From assembly GCF_014197135.1 (NCBI RefSeq), contig NZ_JACIFA010000005.1, forward strand, positions 216,762 to 280,761: DNA of 64,000 bases, read 5' to 3'. This DNA comes from Sphingomonas zeae. Its GTDB lineage: Bacteria > Pseudomonadota > Alphaproteobacteria > Sphingomonadales > Sphingomonadaceae. Positions 34,505 to 42,064 of this stretch are shown here, piece after piece. The stretch's first letter is position 1. Every line of letters starts with the position of its first letter. The notes beneath the pieces are model-generated. The model did not search any database. It was not told where the DNA came from and saw only the letters and a program-made list of their open reading frames with translations. Position numbers and translations under genes: made by a program.

Positions 34505-35412
34505 GCGAAACTGTAATCGAAGCGCAGCGGAAGGCGCTTCTCGACCTGTATCGCCGCCATGTCACGCCCGGACCGCCCTATGCACTGGTCGATTATCCCG
34601 ACCATCCCAATGTCGGCGACAGCGCCATCTGGCTCGGTGAGATCGCCTTGCTCGACGCCATCGGTGCGGGCGCTCCCGCCTATATGGCGCGTTGGGACGA
34701 TTTCGACGAAGCCGCCTTTCGCGCGGCCTGCCCAACCGGCCCGATCCTGATCCATGGCGGCGGCAATCTGGGAGATATCTGGCCGCATCATCAGCATTTT
34801 CGGGAATATCTGATCGAACGGTTTCCCGATCGCCGGATCGTCCAGCTACCTCAGTCGATCCACTTCCGCGATCCAACAAATCGCGACCATTTTGCCGCGC
34901 TCGTCGGGCGCCATCCGGATTTCCACCTTCACGTCCGCGACAACGCCAGTCTGAACCTGGCGCGCAGGCACTTCGATTGCTCCAGCACGCTGGCGCCCGA
35001 TTCCGCCTTCGGCCTGGGGAGCATCAAGCGCCCGCTGGCGGCGGATTGCCGCGTCCTGATGCTGTTGCGCTCCGACGCCGAACGCGCGGCGCGCGACGAC
35101 GCGCCGTTGCTCGCCTCGTCCGGCGCGGTGGCGCTCGATTGGCTCGAGGAACCGCGGCTCACCGAAACCTCGCCGACCGCACGAGCGCAGGCCCGGGTCG
35201 AACGCGGGCTGCGACTATTGGCGCGGGGCGAGCTGATCGTCACCGATCGGCTGCACGGCCATATCCTGGCCCTGTTGCTGGGCATCCCGCATGTCGTGCT
35301 CGACAATGACTACGGCAAGGTCGGCGCCTATATCGCCGCCTGGACGCAGCGCAGCCGGCTCGTCCGACAGGCGCGTTCGTCGCAGGCAGCGGCGGAGCTG
35401 GTGGCGGGATGA
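34501..35412 (+). CDS. Polysaccharide pyruvyl transferase family protein
   Basis: A 303-residue member of PF04230, whose enzymes add a pyruvyl ketal from PEP to sugars of exopolysaccharides or cell-wall polymers. The diagnostic start DYPDHPNVGDSAIWLGEIALL, LIHGGGNLGDIWPHHQHF, VQLPQSIHF, the LHVRDNASLNLAR region and RLHGHILALLLGIPHVVLDN are all present. GTG start at 34501 overlaps the previous stop. In this operon it would decorate the product of the surrounding glycosyltransferases with an acidic ketal. Length and motifs give no sign of degeneration; the sugar acceptor is unknown. Confidence 0.88.
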   Translation: MSETVIEAQRKALLDLYRRHVTPGPPYALVDYPDHPNVGDSAIWLGEIALLDAIGAGAPAYMARWDDFDEAAFRAACPTGPILIHGGGNLGDIWPHHQHFREYLIERFPDRRIVQLPQSIHFRDPTNRDHFAALVGRHPDFHLHVRDNASLNLARRHFDCSSTLAPDSAFGLGSIKRPLAADCRVLMLLRSDAERAARDDAPLLASSGAVALDWLEEPRLTETSPTARAQARVERGLRLLARGELIVTDRLHGHILALLLGIPHVVLDNDYGKVGAYIAAWTQRSRLVRQARSSQAAAELVAG

Positions 35413-36305
35413 TCGACATCAGCCTGTTGATCTGTACCCGCAATCGCAGCCGCAGCCTGGCCACCCTGCTCGCTTCGGTCGAGGCGGCCGCAGGGCAATG
35501 GCCCGATGGCCGGATCGAGCTGATCTTGGTCGATAACGGTTCGACCGATGCCACGGCGGCCGTCATCCGGCACTGGGCCATCGACCGCCCCTTCACCGTG
35601 CGGCTGTTGTCCGAGCCGCTGCCCGGTCTCGCCCGCGCACGCAATATGGCGCTACGGGCGGCGCGCGGGCGGATCGTCGCGATGACCGATGATGATTGCG
35701 TGCTGCATCCCGACTATTTCGCCCGGCTCGCACAGGTCTTTGCCAGACAGCCCGCCCCCGTCATCATCGGCGGGCGCATCCTGCTGGGCGATCCCGACGA
35801 CCTTATGCTGACCGTCAAGCTGGAGGATCATCCGATGATCGCGGAGCCAGGCCTATTTCCCGGCGGCTTCGTCATGGGCGCCAATCTGGCCTTTACCGTC
35901 GATGTCCGCCACGCCGTCGGACCGTTCGACGAGCGTTTCGGAGCAGGTGCGCCGTTCCGCGCGGCCGAGGATACGGACTTTCTGCTCCGTGCCCAGGCCC
36001 TGGGCATCCCCATACGCTACGACCCCGGCTTCGTGGTCGACCATCATCATGGCCGCCGCCACGAGGGGGAGGCCGTGGCGCTGCTGGCAGGCTATGGCTT
36101 TGGCGACGGAGCGCTCTACGCCAAGCATATCAGAACCGACCGCCGGGTCCGCCGATGGCTGGTGCAGGATATACGCAATCTGCGCGATCGCTTTGAGGGG
36201 CCGGTGCCGATGATCCGGCATTTCCACGCCTTTCGGCTGCGCCATGTGCTGGCAGGCCTTGCGGCCTATGCCCGCGCCGCGCTCACAAGTCCGCGCTCAG
36301 CCTGA
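35409..36305 (+). CDS. GT2-family glycosyltransferase
   Basis: A 298-residue GT-A inverting glycosyltransferase: MIDISLLICTRNRSRSLATLL, ILVDNGSTDAT, ARNMALRAARGRIVAMTDDDC (DxD), GANLAFTVDV and the ED motif in FRAAEDTDFLLRA. The extra C-terminal arginine-rich helix (RTDRRVRRWLVQDIRNLRDRF) could touch the membrane. Last gene of the operon, started by an ATGA overlap. Its final 23 bp overlap the end of the convergent TonB-receptor gene, so transcripts from the two operons are complementary there. Confidence 0.87.
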   Translation: MIDISLLICTRNRSRSLATLLASVEAAAGQWPDGRIELILVDNGSTDATAAVIRHWAIDRPFTVRLLSEPLPGLARARNMALRAARGRIVAMTDDDCVLHPDYFARLAQVFARQPAPVIIGGRILLGDPDDLMLTVKLEDHPMIAEPGLFPGGFVMGANLAFTVDVRHAVGPFDERFGAGAPFRAAEDTDFLLRAQALGIPIRYDPGFVVDHHHGRRHEGEAVALLAGYGFGDGALYAKHIRTDRRVRRWLVQDIRNLRDRFEGPVPMIRHFHAFRLRHVLAGLAAYARAALTSPRSA

Positions 36306-38667
36306 TGCCCACCGTCCGCGGTCGCAGCGGCGTCGAGACGTTGCGCCGCCCGAGCAGGAACGGATTGCCATAGGCAAAGCGATTGCCCCGGTCGTCCAGC
36401 AGGTTGTCGAGCGTCAGCGCCAGCGCATAACGCCCCCGCCGGGCGATCAACCCCAGATTGGCGACGCCATATCCCCCCTGACGCACGTCGAGCATGTCGC
36501 CCACGCCCAGTACCGAGGGACCGACAAAGGCCAGTTCCCCCCGCGCCGACACCACCGTGTCGCGCCCCAGCGGAACGTCATGGACCAGCCCCATCCGCGC
36601 TGAGATGCTAGGCGTTTCCGGAAGGCGACGGTTGCTGGCGCGACTGAGCGCGGCGGCCTTGCCAGTGACTTCATTGTCGGTGACGAACAGCGCGCCGGTC
36701 AGATGCCAGTCCCGCTGCGGCACCCATTCGATCCAGCCCTCCAGCGCGTCGATCCGGGCGTTGCCGATATTGCTGGTTACCGGCTGCCCTGCCCGGTTGA
36801 GCAGATCAGCCTGGATGGCGTTCCATTGCGCATGTGACACGCTGATTGAGGCGGACAGTCCGGTGGCGCCGCGCCGGACATGCCGCAGCCCCGCCTCGAC
36901 CATCTGGATTGAGTCCGACTCGAAATTCGCGACCCGGCCTATTCCTGCCGCCACCGCCAGACCGCCGGTGCGGAAGCCCGATTGATAGCGGCCGAACAAG
37001 GTCCAGTCGCCGCCCAGCAGCCAGGAAAAGCCGAAGGTCGGATCGACGCGCGTGGTCGAGCGGCCCCGCACGAAATTCTTCGAGCGCGGCGTGATCGACG
37101 GTTCGCCATCGACTCGCGCGCCCGTAACGCGCCCGCCCAATGTCAGCCACAGCCTGTCGGTCAGCGGGTGGGTCGCTTCGGCAAAGATCGCCCCGCTGCG
37201 GGTGACGTTGGTGACGCCGATCACCGGCCTGACGCCCTGGCGAAGAGTCAACGACCGCCCCATCACCGACTGGTCCGAAACCAGATTGACGCCGATCACC
37301 CACGAACCGCCGCCCGCCAGCCGCCGCGACAACCGACTTTCATGCGAGAACAGGGTCTTGCTGCTGTTCAGCTGATAGGATCCATGCGGCAAAAGGGTGC
37401 TGGCGTCGAACTGCTCGAACGACGAGCCCCCGACCAGGCCGGTGGCGGAGACGAATTGCAGTCCGCTGGCCCATTCCTTGGACAGCAACAGGCGCCCGAA
37501 TTGCATGTCGCTCCATGACGGCTGGGGGATGGCCGAGCGGCTGGCCAGCACGTCCTCACTCATGACATATTGCGCGTCGCGCGACACGATCGACTGGGTG
37601 CCGCCACCCAGCTCGGCGCGCCAGCCACCCCCGACATCCCAGCGCAGCGTTCCCCGCAACCCGCTGGTCAACACGCGATTGATGTTCCGCGCATGGCTGC
37701 GCAGATTATCGATATAGCCGCCATCGACCGCATGATAGCCGACCAGCCGGATGCCCAGCCTGTCCGGCAGCAGGACCTTATTGGCGACGGCGGCCATGTC
37801 GGTGCTCGGTGACCCGCCCCCGGTCAGCGCCCCACCCCATTCGATCCGTCCGCCATCTCGGGTGAGCGACACCGGATGGGACGTCAGCCGGATGATGCCC
37901 CCGATCGCCCCCGAGCCATGCAGCGCCCCTTGCGGCCCCTCGGCAATCTCGACCTCGGCGATGTCATACAGCTTCAGCCCCGGATCGGGTCCGGCAAAGG
38001 CGATCTGCACATCGTCGAGATAGAGGCTGGCGGTGGACTCGGTCGCGCCGTTGAAGCTGCTGTCGGCGATCCCGCGAATGAACAGCTTGTTGCGTCCCGG
38101 CCCCAGCGCGGTCGTCTGAAGGATCGGCGTCTGGCCTGCGACATCGCTGAGGTCGATCGATCCATTGGGCAGCGCGACGCCCCGCCCGACCACCGACACG
38201 CTGCCCGGGTAGCGCGCCAGTTCGGTTCCCTGTTTGCTCGCCGTGACGATGATATCGCTACTGCCACCGACGGGAGACGGTGGGGCAGCCCGACGCGGGA
38301 GGTTGCGGTCGATGGGCGGGCGGCGCGGCGTCCCGACGATACGGAAGCTGGCGGCATCGACCGGAACGGCGTGGTAGCCCGTGCCGCGCAGCAACTGCGC
38401 CAAGGCTCTGGCCGGCGGCGCGCCGGTGGTCAGCGCGCGGGTGCGTACCTCGCGCAGCCTGGGATCAGTGGCGACGACGGTGATGCCGCCCTGCCGCGCC
38501 AGCTCGCGCAGAGCGAAGTCAAGCGTCGCGGGAGCGAGCACGATCCGCCGCCCCCCCGCACTGATAGTCGTTTGCCCCCGGCCGGCGGCAGGCATGGCAA
38601 GGACGGCCACGGCCAACAGGCCGCGTTCAATGAACCCCGTCCGACGCCCGCAAGATCCAGTCCCCAC
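36283..38667 (-). CDS. TonB-dependent transducer with STN domain (FecA-type)
   Basis: A 794-residue outer-membrane receptor with a signalling domain. After a signal segment (ERGLLAVAVLAMPAAG), residues about 35-112 form a secretin/TonB short N-terminal (STN) domain (IVLAPATLDFALRELARQGG), which in FecA-like proteins contacts the FecR-type anti-sigma factor. The plug follows (SSDIIVTASKQGTELARYPG; NKLFIRGIADSSFNG) and then the barrel, ending in RLSADL without the usual terminal aromatic residue. The start appears to be a GTG at 38667, inside the end of the FecR gene (41-bp overlap). FecI-FecR-receptor order implies cell-surface signalling by an extracellular ligand. The ligand is unknown; the barrel does not resemble a siderophore receptor enough to say iron. 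Confidence 0.87.
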   Translation of the reverse strand: MGTGSCGRRTGFIERGLLAVAVLAMPAAGRGQTTISAGGRRIVLAPATLDFALRELARQGGITVVATDPRLREVRTRALTTGAPPARALAQLLRGTGYHAVPVDAASFRIVGTPRRPPIDRNLPRRAAPPSPVGGSSDIIVTASKQGTELARYPGSVSVVGRGVALPNGSIDLSDVAGQTPILQTTALGPGRNKLFIRGIADSSFNGATESTASLYLDDVQIAFAGPDPGLKLYDIAEVEIAEGPQGALHGSGAIGGIIRLTSHPVSLTRDGGRIEWGGALTGGGSPSTDMAAVANKVLLPDRLGIRLVGYHAVDGGYIDNLRSHARNINRVLTSGLRGTLRWDVGGGWRAELGGGTQSIVSRDAQYVMSEDVLASRSAIPQPSWSDMQFGRLLLSKEWASGLQFVSATGLVGGSSFEQFDASTLLPHGSYQLNSSKTLFSHESRLSRRLAGGGSWVIGVNLVSDQSVMGRSLTLRQGVRPVIGVTNVTRSGAIFAEATHPLTDRLWLTLGGRVTGARVDGEPSITPRSKNFVRGRSTTRVDPTFGFSWLLGGDWTLFGRYQSGFRTGGLAVAAGIGRVANFESDSIQMVEAGLRHVRRGATGLSASISVSHAQWNAIQADLLNRAGQPVTSNIGNARIDALEGWIEWVPQRDWHLTGALFVTDNEVTGKAAALSRASNRRLPETPSISARMGLVHDVPLGRDTVVSARGELAFVGPSVLGVGDMLDVRQGGYGVANLGLIARRGRYALALTLDNLLDDRGNRFAYGNPFLLGRRNVSTPLRPRTVGIRLSADL

Positions 38668-39562
38668 CGCTCTGGCGCCACTCCGCTCCGATCAGCTTCG
38701 CAAAACGCGGAACGTCCTGGCCGGCGTCGCCCGTCATCCGGACCAACCCGGTAACGCTGCGCTTCGCCAGCGGCCCCTCCACCACGACCCGCATGCCATA
38801 GGCGGATTGCAATCGTGCAGCAATCGTGTCGACCGTGTCGCCGTCCAGGTCCAGGATACCGTGACGCCAGCCGCCCACCATCGCCGGGTCGACCTGGACG
38901 CGACGCAGCATATGGCGCGCCTCGTCGATCCGCGCGCCCTGTCCGGCGGTCAACTGCATTTCCTGCCCCGGCGGCGTCAGCGCGACCGCCCCTTCCGCGA
39001 CGGTCACGTCCAGCCGAGCCCCCTCACGCCGGACGTTGAAGACGGTCCCCAGGTCGCGGATAACGACCTTGCCCGAGTGCAGTTCGAAAGGAGCGGAGGC
39101 GTCGTGGCGAACCCGGAACAGTGCCTGTCCCGTGTCGAGCGTCGCGACGCGCGGGTCGTTGCGGTCGAGCCGAAGCCGCGATCCCCCCGCCAGCTCGACC
39201 CGTGTTCCGTCGTTCAGCGCGATCGCCCGCGTCTCACCCGCCCGCGTCTGCTCGATTCGGATATCGGGACGTCGATTCAGCAGCACCGGTCCGGTAAGCA
39301 GAGCGACGGCCGCCGCCACGCCGCCTGCCAGCCACCAACGACCCCATCCCCCGTTGTCATTGGCCGCCAGCGGCGCTTCGAGTGCCGCCATGTCGGGTTC
39401 GGCAGCCGGCGCGGTCAGTCGTGCATCGGCCATCGCCACCAAGTCATAGGCGCGCGCATTCTCCGGACTGTCCTCCAGCCAGGTCGCAAAGGCATCCCAT
39501 TCGGCCGCGCTCATGTCGCGCTGCCGGATATGCCAGTCGATCGCTTGCTCCTCCCGCGTCAC
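38627..39562 (-). CDS. FecR-family anti-sigma factor
   Basis: A 311-residue inner-membrane regulator. The cytoplasmic N-terminus has the DUF4880-like segment (AIDWHIRQRDMSAAEWDAFATWL), a single transmembrane helix near residues 78-98 (WWLAGGVAAAVALLTGPVLL), then the periplasmic FecR domain (GETRAIALNDGTRVELAGGS, FELHSGKVVIRDLGTVFNVR). It would relay the signal from the STN-domain receptor to the ECF sigma factor. A GTG start overlaps the sigma-factor stop by 4 bp, and its own 3' end overlaps the receptor gene by 41 bp. Confidence 0.9.
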   Translation of the reverse strand: MTREEQAIDWHIRQRDMSAAEWDAFATWLEDSPENARAYDLVAMADARLTAPAAEPDMAALEAPLAANDNGGWGRWWLAGGVAAAVALLTGPVLLNRRPDIRIEQTRAGETRAIALNDGTRVELAGGSRLRLDRNDPRVATLDTGQALFRVRHDASAPFELHSGKVVIRDLGTVFNVRREGARLDVTVAEGAVALTPPGQEMQLTAGQGARIDEARHMLRRVQVDPAMVGGWRHGILDLDGDTVDTIAARLQSAYGMRVVVEGPLAKRSVTGLVRMTGDAGQDVPRFAKLIGAEWRQSGGDWILRASDGVH

Positions 39563-40080
39563 TCGTCCCCGCTCCTTCCGCTGCCAGGACGACGCCAGCG
39601 CGTCCGATCCGCACCCTCGACCTCACGATTTTCGTGCAAAAACTGATAGGCGCGGCGCAGCAGCTTTTCGACGGCGCTGACCGTGATCCCCATATGCTCG
39701 GCAATGTCGCGTTGCGGCCGCTCCTCGAAGCGGAACAGGGTGAAGGCTTCGCGCATCCGTTCCGGCATCCGGGCGATCAGCGCGTGGGCCTGCGCCAGCT
39801 CGCTACGGCCCGACGCGATGCGTTCGGGATCGGCATATTCGGCGGGCTGAGGCTGGATCTTCTCCCATGCGCCATCGCGCGCGCCGCGCCGGGCGGCGGC
39901 GATGCGGCGGTCGGTCGCCAGGTTGGTCGCCATGCGGCATAGAAAGGGAATGGGCTGGTCGATCTGTTCGGCGTCGAGCCCCGCCACGCGCAGCCACAAA
40001 TCCTGAAGCGCGTCCTCCACCTCATCGGACGAGCCGAGCCGGGCGGCCAGCAGACGGCGCAGCAGCGGGCGGGCGTCCAT
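39559..40080 (-). CDS. FecI-like ECF sigma factor
   Basis: A 173-residue extracytoplasmic-function sigma-70 factor. Region 2 (EVEDALQDLWLRVAGL, FLCRMATNLATDRRI) and region 4 (MPERMREAFTLFRFEERPQRDIAEHMGITVSAVEKLLRRA) are complete. The ATG at 40080 (MDARPLL) has GGAAGG eight bases upstream, so the longer frame starting at 40188 is not needed. It should activate the downstream FecR/receptor operon when released. It follows the ChbG-like gene by only 43 bp on the same strand, so read-through from the glycan genes is possible. Confidence 0.9.
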   Translation of the reverse strand: MDARPLLRRLLAARLGSSDEVEDALQDLWLRVAGLDAEQIDQPIPFLCRMATNLATDRRIAAARRGARDGAWEKIQPQPAEYADPERIASGRSELAQAHALIARMPERMREAFTLFRFEERPQRDIAEHMGITVSAVEKLLRRAYQFLHENREVEGADRTRWRRPGSGRSGDE

Positions 40081-40123
40081 GAACCGGCCTTCCAGACCCT
40101 CGCTACCCAAGACCGCCCTCGTA

Positions 40124-40924
40124 TCAGGCGGCAAAGGCCAACCCGCGTTGCGCCGCCATGTCCGAAACCGCAACGGTGCGCAAGACATCGGCTTCGTCGC
40201 GCCGCGCCGCCGCTATCACATCGCCAGCGCGCCTGCCCGCGCCAGGATGGCACATGACCAGATGCTCCGGCCCGCCATGGTCTAGGAACCTCGGCAACGC
40301 CTCGGCAAAGCGCCCGTCAAACCCGTAATGGCCTGCAAACCCCCGATTGCAGCGCAAGCCCGCCTTTTCCGCTGCGCGGCCCAGCCCCCGTGAGTGATAG
40401 GCGCTGCCGATCGCCTTGCCGCGCCACGGCCGCCCGAGCAGACCCGCAAGCCGGTCCTCGCACGTCCGCACCCAGGCTTCAGGCGCCCGTCGCCGCGTGA
40501 TCGCCAGCACGATCGGGCGGACGCCGGGCAGCGCGTGCGAATGCTGATGCCCGTCGACAAAGGCGGGCGGCCTTCCCATCGCCGCCTCGAACCGGTCGAA
40601 CTGCGCCTCCACTTCGCGGGTAATCTCGGCCGGGTCGAGCGCCCCGCGCGCCGCCAACCGGGTCAACGGATCAATCCCCGGCATCACCCCGTCCCGGGTA
40701 AAGCCATTGGGGTGAATTGGCGCTTCCTCGGTCAGGGTCAGGTGCAGGCCGATCTGCGCGCCTTGCGGCACGGATCGCAGCATCACGCTGTCCTCCATCC
40801 AGTTCGGACGAAGGGTCATGCAGCTTGTGGCGTTCAGTTTTCCCGAGCGCAGCAACTCGGCGATGACCAGACTGTCTTCGGTCGAAAAGGCGAAATCGTC
40901 AGCGCAGAGAATAAGCCGGTTCAC
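40124..40924 (-). CDS. ChbG/YdjC-HpnK-like sugar deacetylase
   Basis: A 266-residue member of the YdjC/ChbG carbohydrate-deacetylase family; HpnK of hopanoid synthesis belongs to it too. Metal-site motifs are present: RLILCADDFAFS (DD), IGLHLTLTEEAP and FVDGHQHSHALPGV. The start is a GTG at 40924 with GGGAG upstream, 26 bp inside the end of the preceding GT2 gene. Pairing with a GT2 glycosyltransferase suggests that an N-acetylated sugar is transferred and then deacetylated, as in the HpnI/HpnK pair that makes glucosaminyl groups; the analogy is inference, and no other hopanoid genes are present in the window. Confidence 0.83.
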   Translation of the reverse strand: MNRLILCADDFAFSTEDSLVIAELLRSGKLNATSCMTLRPNWMEDSVMLRSVPQGAQIGLHLTLTEEAPIHPNGFTRDGVMPGIDPLTRLAARGALDPAEITREVEAQFDRFEAAMGRPPAFVDGHQHSHALPGVRPIVLAITRRRAPEAWVRTCEDRLAGLLGRPWRGKAIGSAYHSRGLGRAAEKAGLRCNRGFAGHYGFDGRFAEALPRFLDHGGPEHLVMCHPGAGRRAGDVIAAARRDEADVLRTVAVSDMAAQRGLAFAA

Positions 40925-41798
40925 CCACCACTCCCGCCAGTTGCTGATAGGCCCGCTCGCGCATCCGCTCCGTGGTGAGCCGCCGGGCACGCAGCCGCTT
41001 GGCCAGGAAGTCATAGAAGAACCAGTCCCCGGCGAACGGCGCGGCGATGCTGTAGACCAGCCGCTCGGTCAGCGTCCAGCGGATCGAGTCCCGGTCGCGC
41101 TCGCGGTCGGAGGGCACGCACCAGAAGCCGTCGGCATAGGCCATGGTGCCGTGGCGCATGACGCGGTGAATGACCTCATGATCTTCCAGCACATAGTTCC
41201 AGCGCCGCGCGTCAAAACCGCCCGCCGCCTTCAGCGCCTCGGTCCGGAATGCCTGCCCCGCCCCGCCCGCATGGCACTGACGCGGAAGGAAACGCGCGGC
41301 CAGCCGGATCGCAGCAGATTCGCGCCGTCGCTCCGCCTCACCGTCGTTCGGGGCGATGAAATAGGCTCCGGCCACGACACAGCCCGGCCGCTCCAGCAGG
41401 GCTTGCGCCTGCGCCAGATAATCGGCCGGGTAAAAGGTGTCGGCATCGCACGTCGCGACGAAGCGCGTATAGACATGGTCGAGACCGAGATGCAGCGCGT
41501 TGATCTTGCCGGGCAGGCTCTGGTGCAACAGGATATGGTCGAGGCCCAGCCGCTCACAGGTTTCGGTCGCCACCCGCGCGCTGGCGTCGAGCGAGCCATT
41601 GTCGACCAGGACGAGGCGAAAACGCACGGTCTGCGCCGCCAGGCTTTCCAGCGTGGCCGCTATATCCCGCTCCTCGTTGAAGAAGGGCACGACCACGGTC
41701 CAGCACGGCGCGACATAGGCGCCTGCGCGTTCCGTCTTCCCAGCCTGGGCACAAGCTATGGCATTCCGCCAGGCCGCGCCTTCCGCATCGAGCAGCAT
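40899..41798 (-). CDS. GT2-family glycosyltransferase
   Basis: A 299-residue GT-A glycosyltransferase: WTVVVPFFNEERDIAATLESL, VLVDNGSLDAS, the DxD-type CDADTFYPADY, and later GGAGQAFRTEALKAAGGFD with ED in YVLEDHEVIHRVMR. The ATG at 41798 (MLLDAEGAAWRN) has GGGGTGGGG just before; a longer frame from 41918 adds an unusual Arg/Gly-rich stretch and is less likely. It overlaps the ChbG-like deacetylase gene, suggesting coupled translation and a shared product. First gene of the leftward cluster; a 266-bp gap separates it from the divergent GT39-like gene. Confidence 0.82.
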   Translation of the reverse strand: MLLDAEGAAWRNAIACAQAGKTERAGAYVAPCWTVVVPFFNEERDIAATLESLAAQTVRFRLVLVDNGSLDASARVATETCERLGLDHILLHQSLPGKINALHLGLDHVYTRFVATCDADTFYPADYLAQAQALLERPGCVVAGAYFIAPNDGEAERRRESAAIRLAARFLPRQCHAGGAGQAFRTEALKAAGGFDARRWNYVLEDHEVIHRVMRHGTMAYADGFWCVPSDRERDRDSIRWTLTERLVYSIAAPFAGDWFFYDFLAKRLRARRLTTERMRERAYQQLAGVVGEPAYSLR

Positions 41799-42064
41799 TA
41801 CCCCACCCCGTCCATAAAACGTCCAAGCCACCCCGTTGCCGAAGCCCCGCCCGGCGGCGCGTGCCCTGCAATCGGGGTGTTTCATGGCTAGGACGCCGCG
41901 CCGTCCGCCTAACCGCACATCGCGAGAAAAAAATTTTCACCCGGCGGGAACCATGTCGATTTTCTTTGCGAAGGCGCCTGCGTCGATGACATGGGCGGGT
42001 TCACACCGGGCTCGTTCCGCAGGATTCCGCTCCGCCCGCCGCCCATCCTCCAATATGGTTCGTG
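41799..42064. promoter_or_regulatory. Divergent promoter region GT2 / GT39-like gene
   Basis: A 266-bp gap between divergent glycosyltransferase genes. It has one AT-rich run (around 41930-41940, GAAAAAAATTTTCAC) that could serve as a promoter for either side. No operator palindrome stands out. Confidence 0.4.

Noticed and set aside
36283..38667. Siderophore receptor call for the FecA-type protein
   Set aside because: STN domain and FecIR show signalling, but nothing in the barrel or neighbours shows iron as ligand and no Fur box was recognised.
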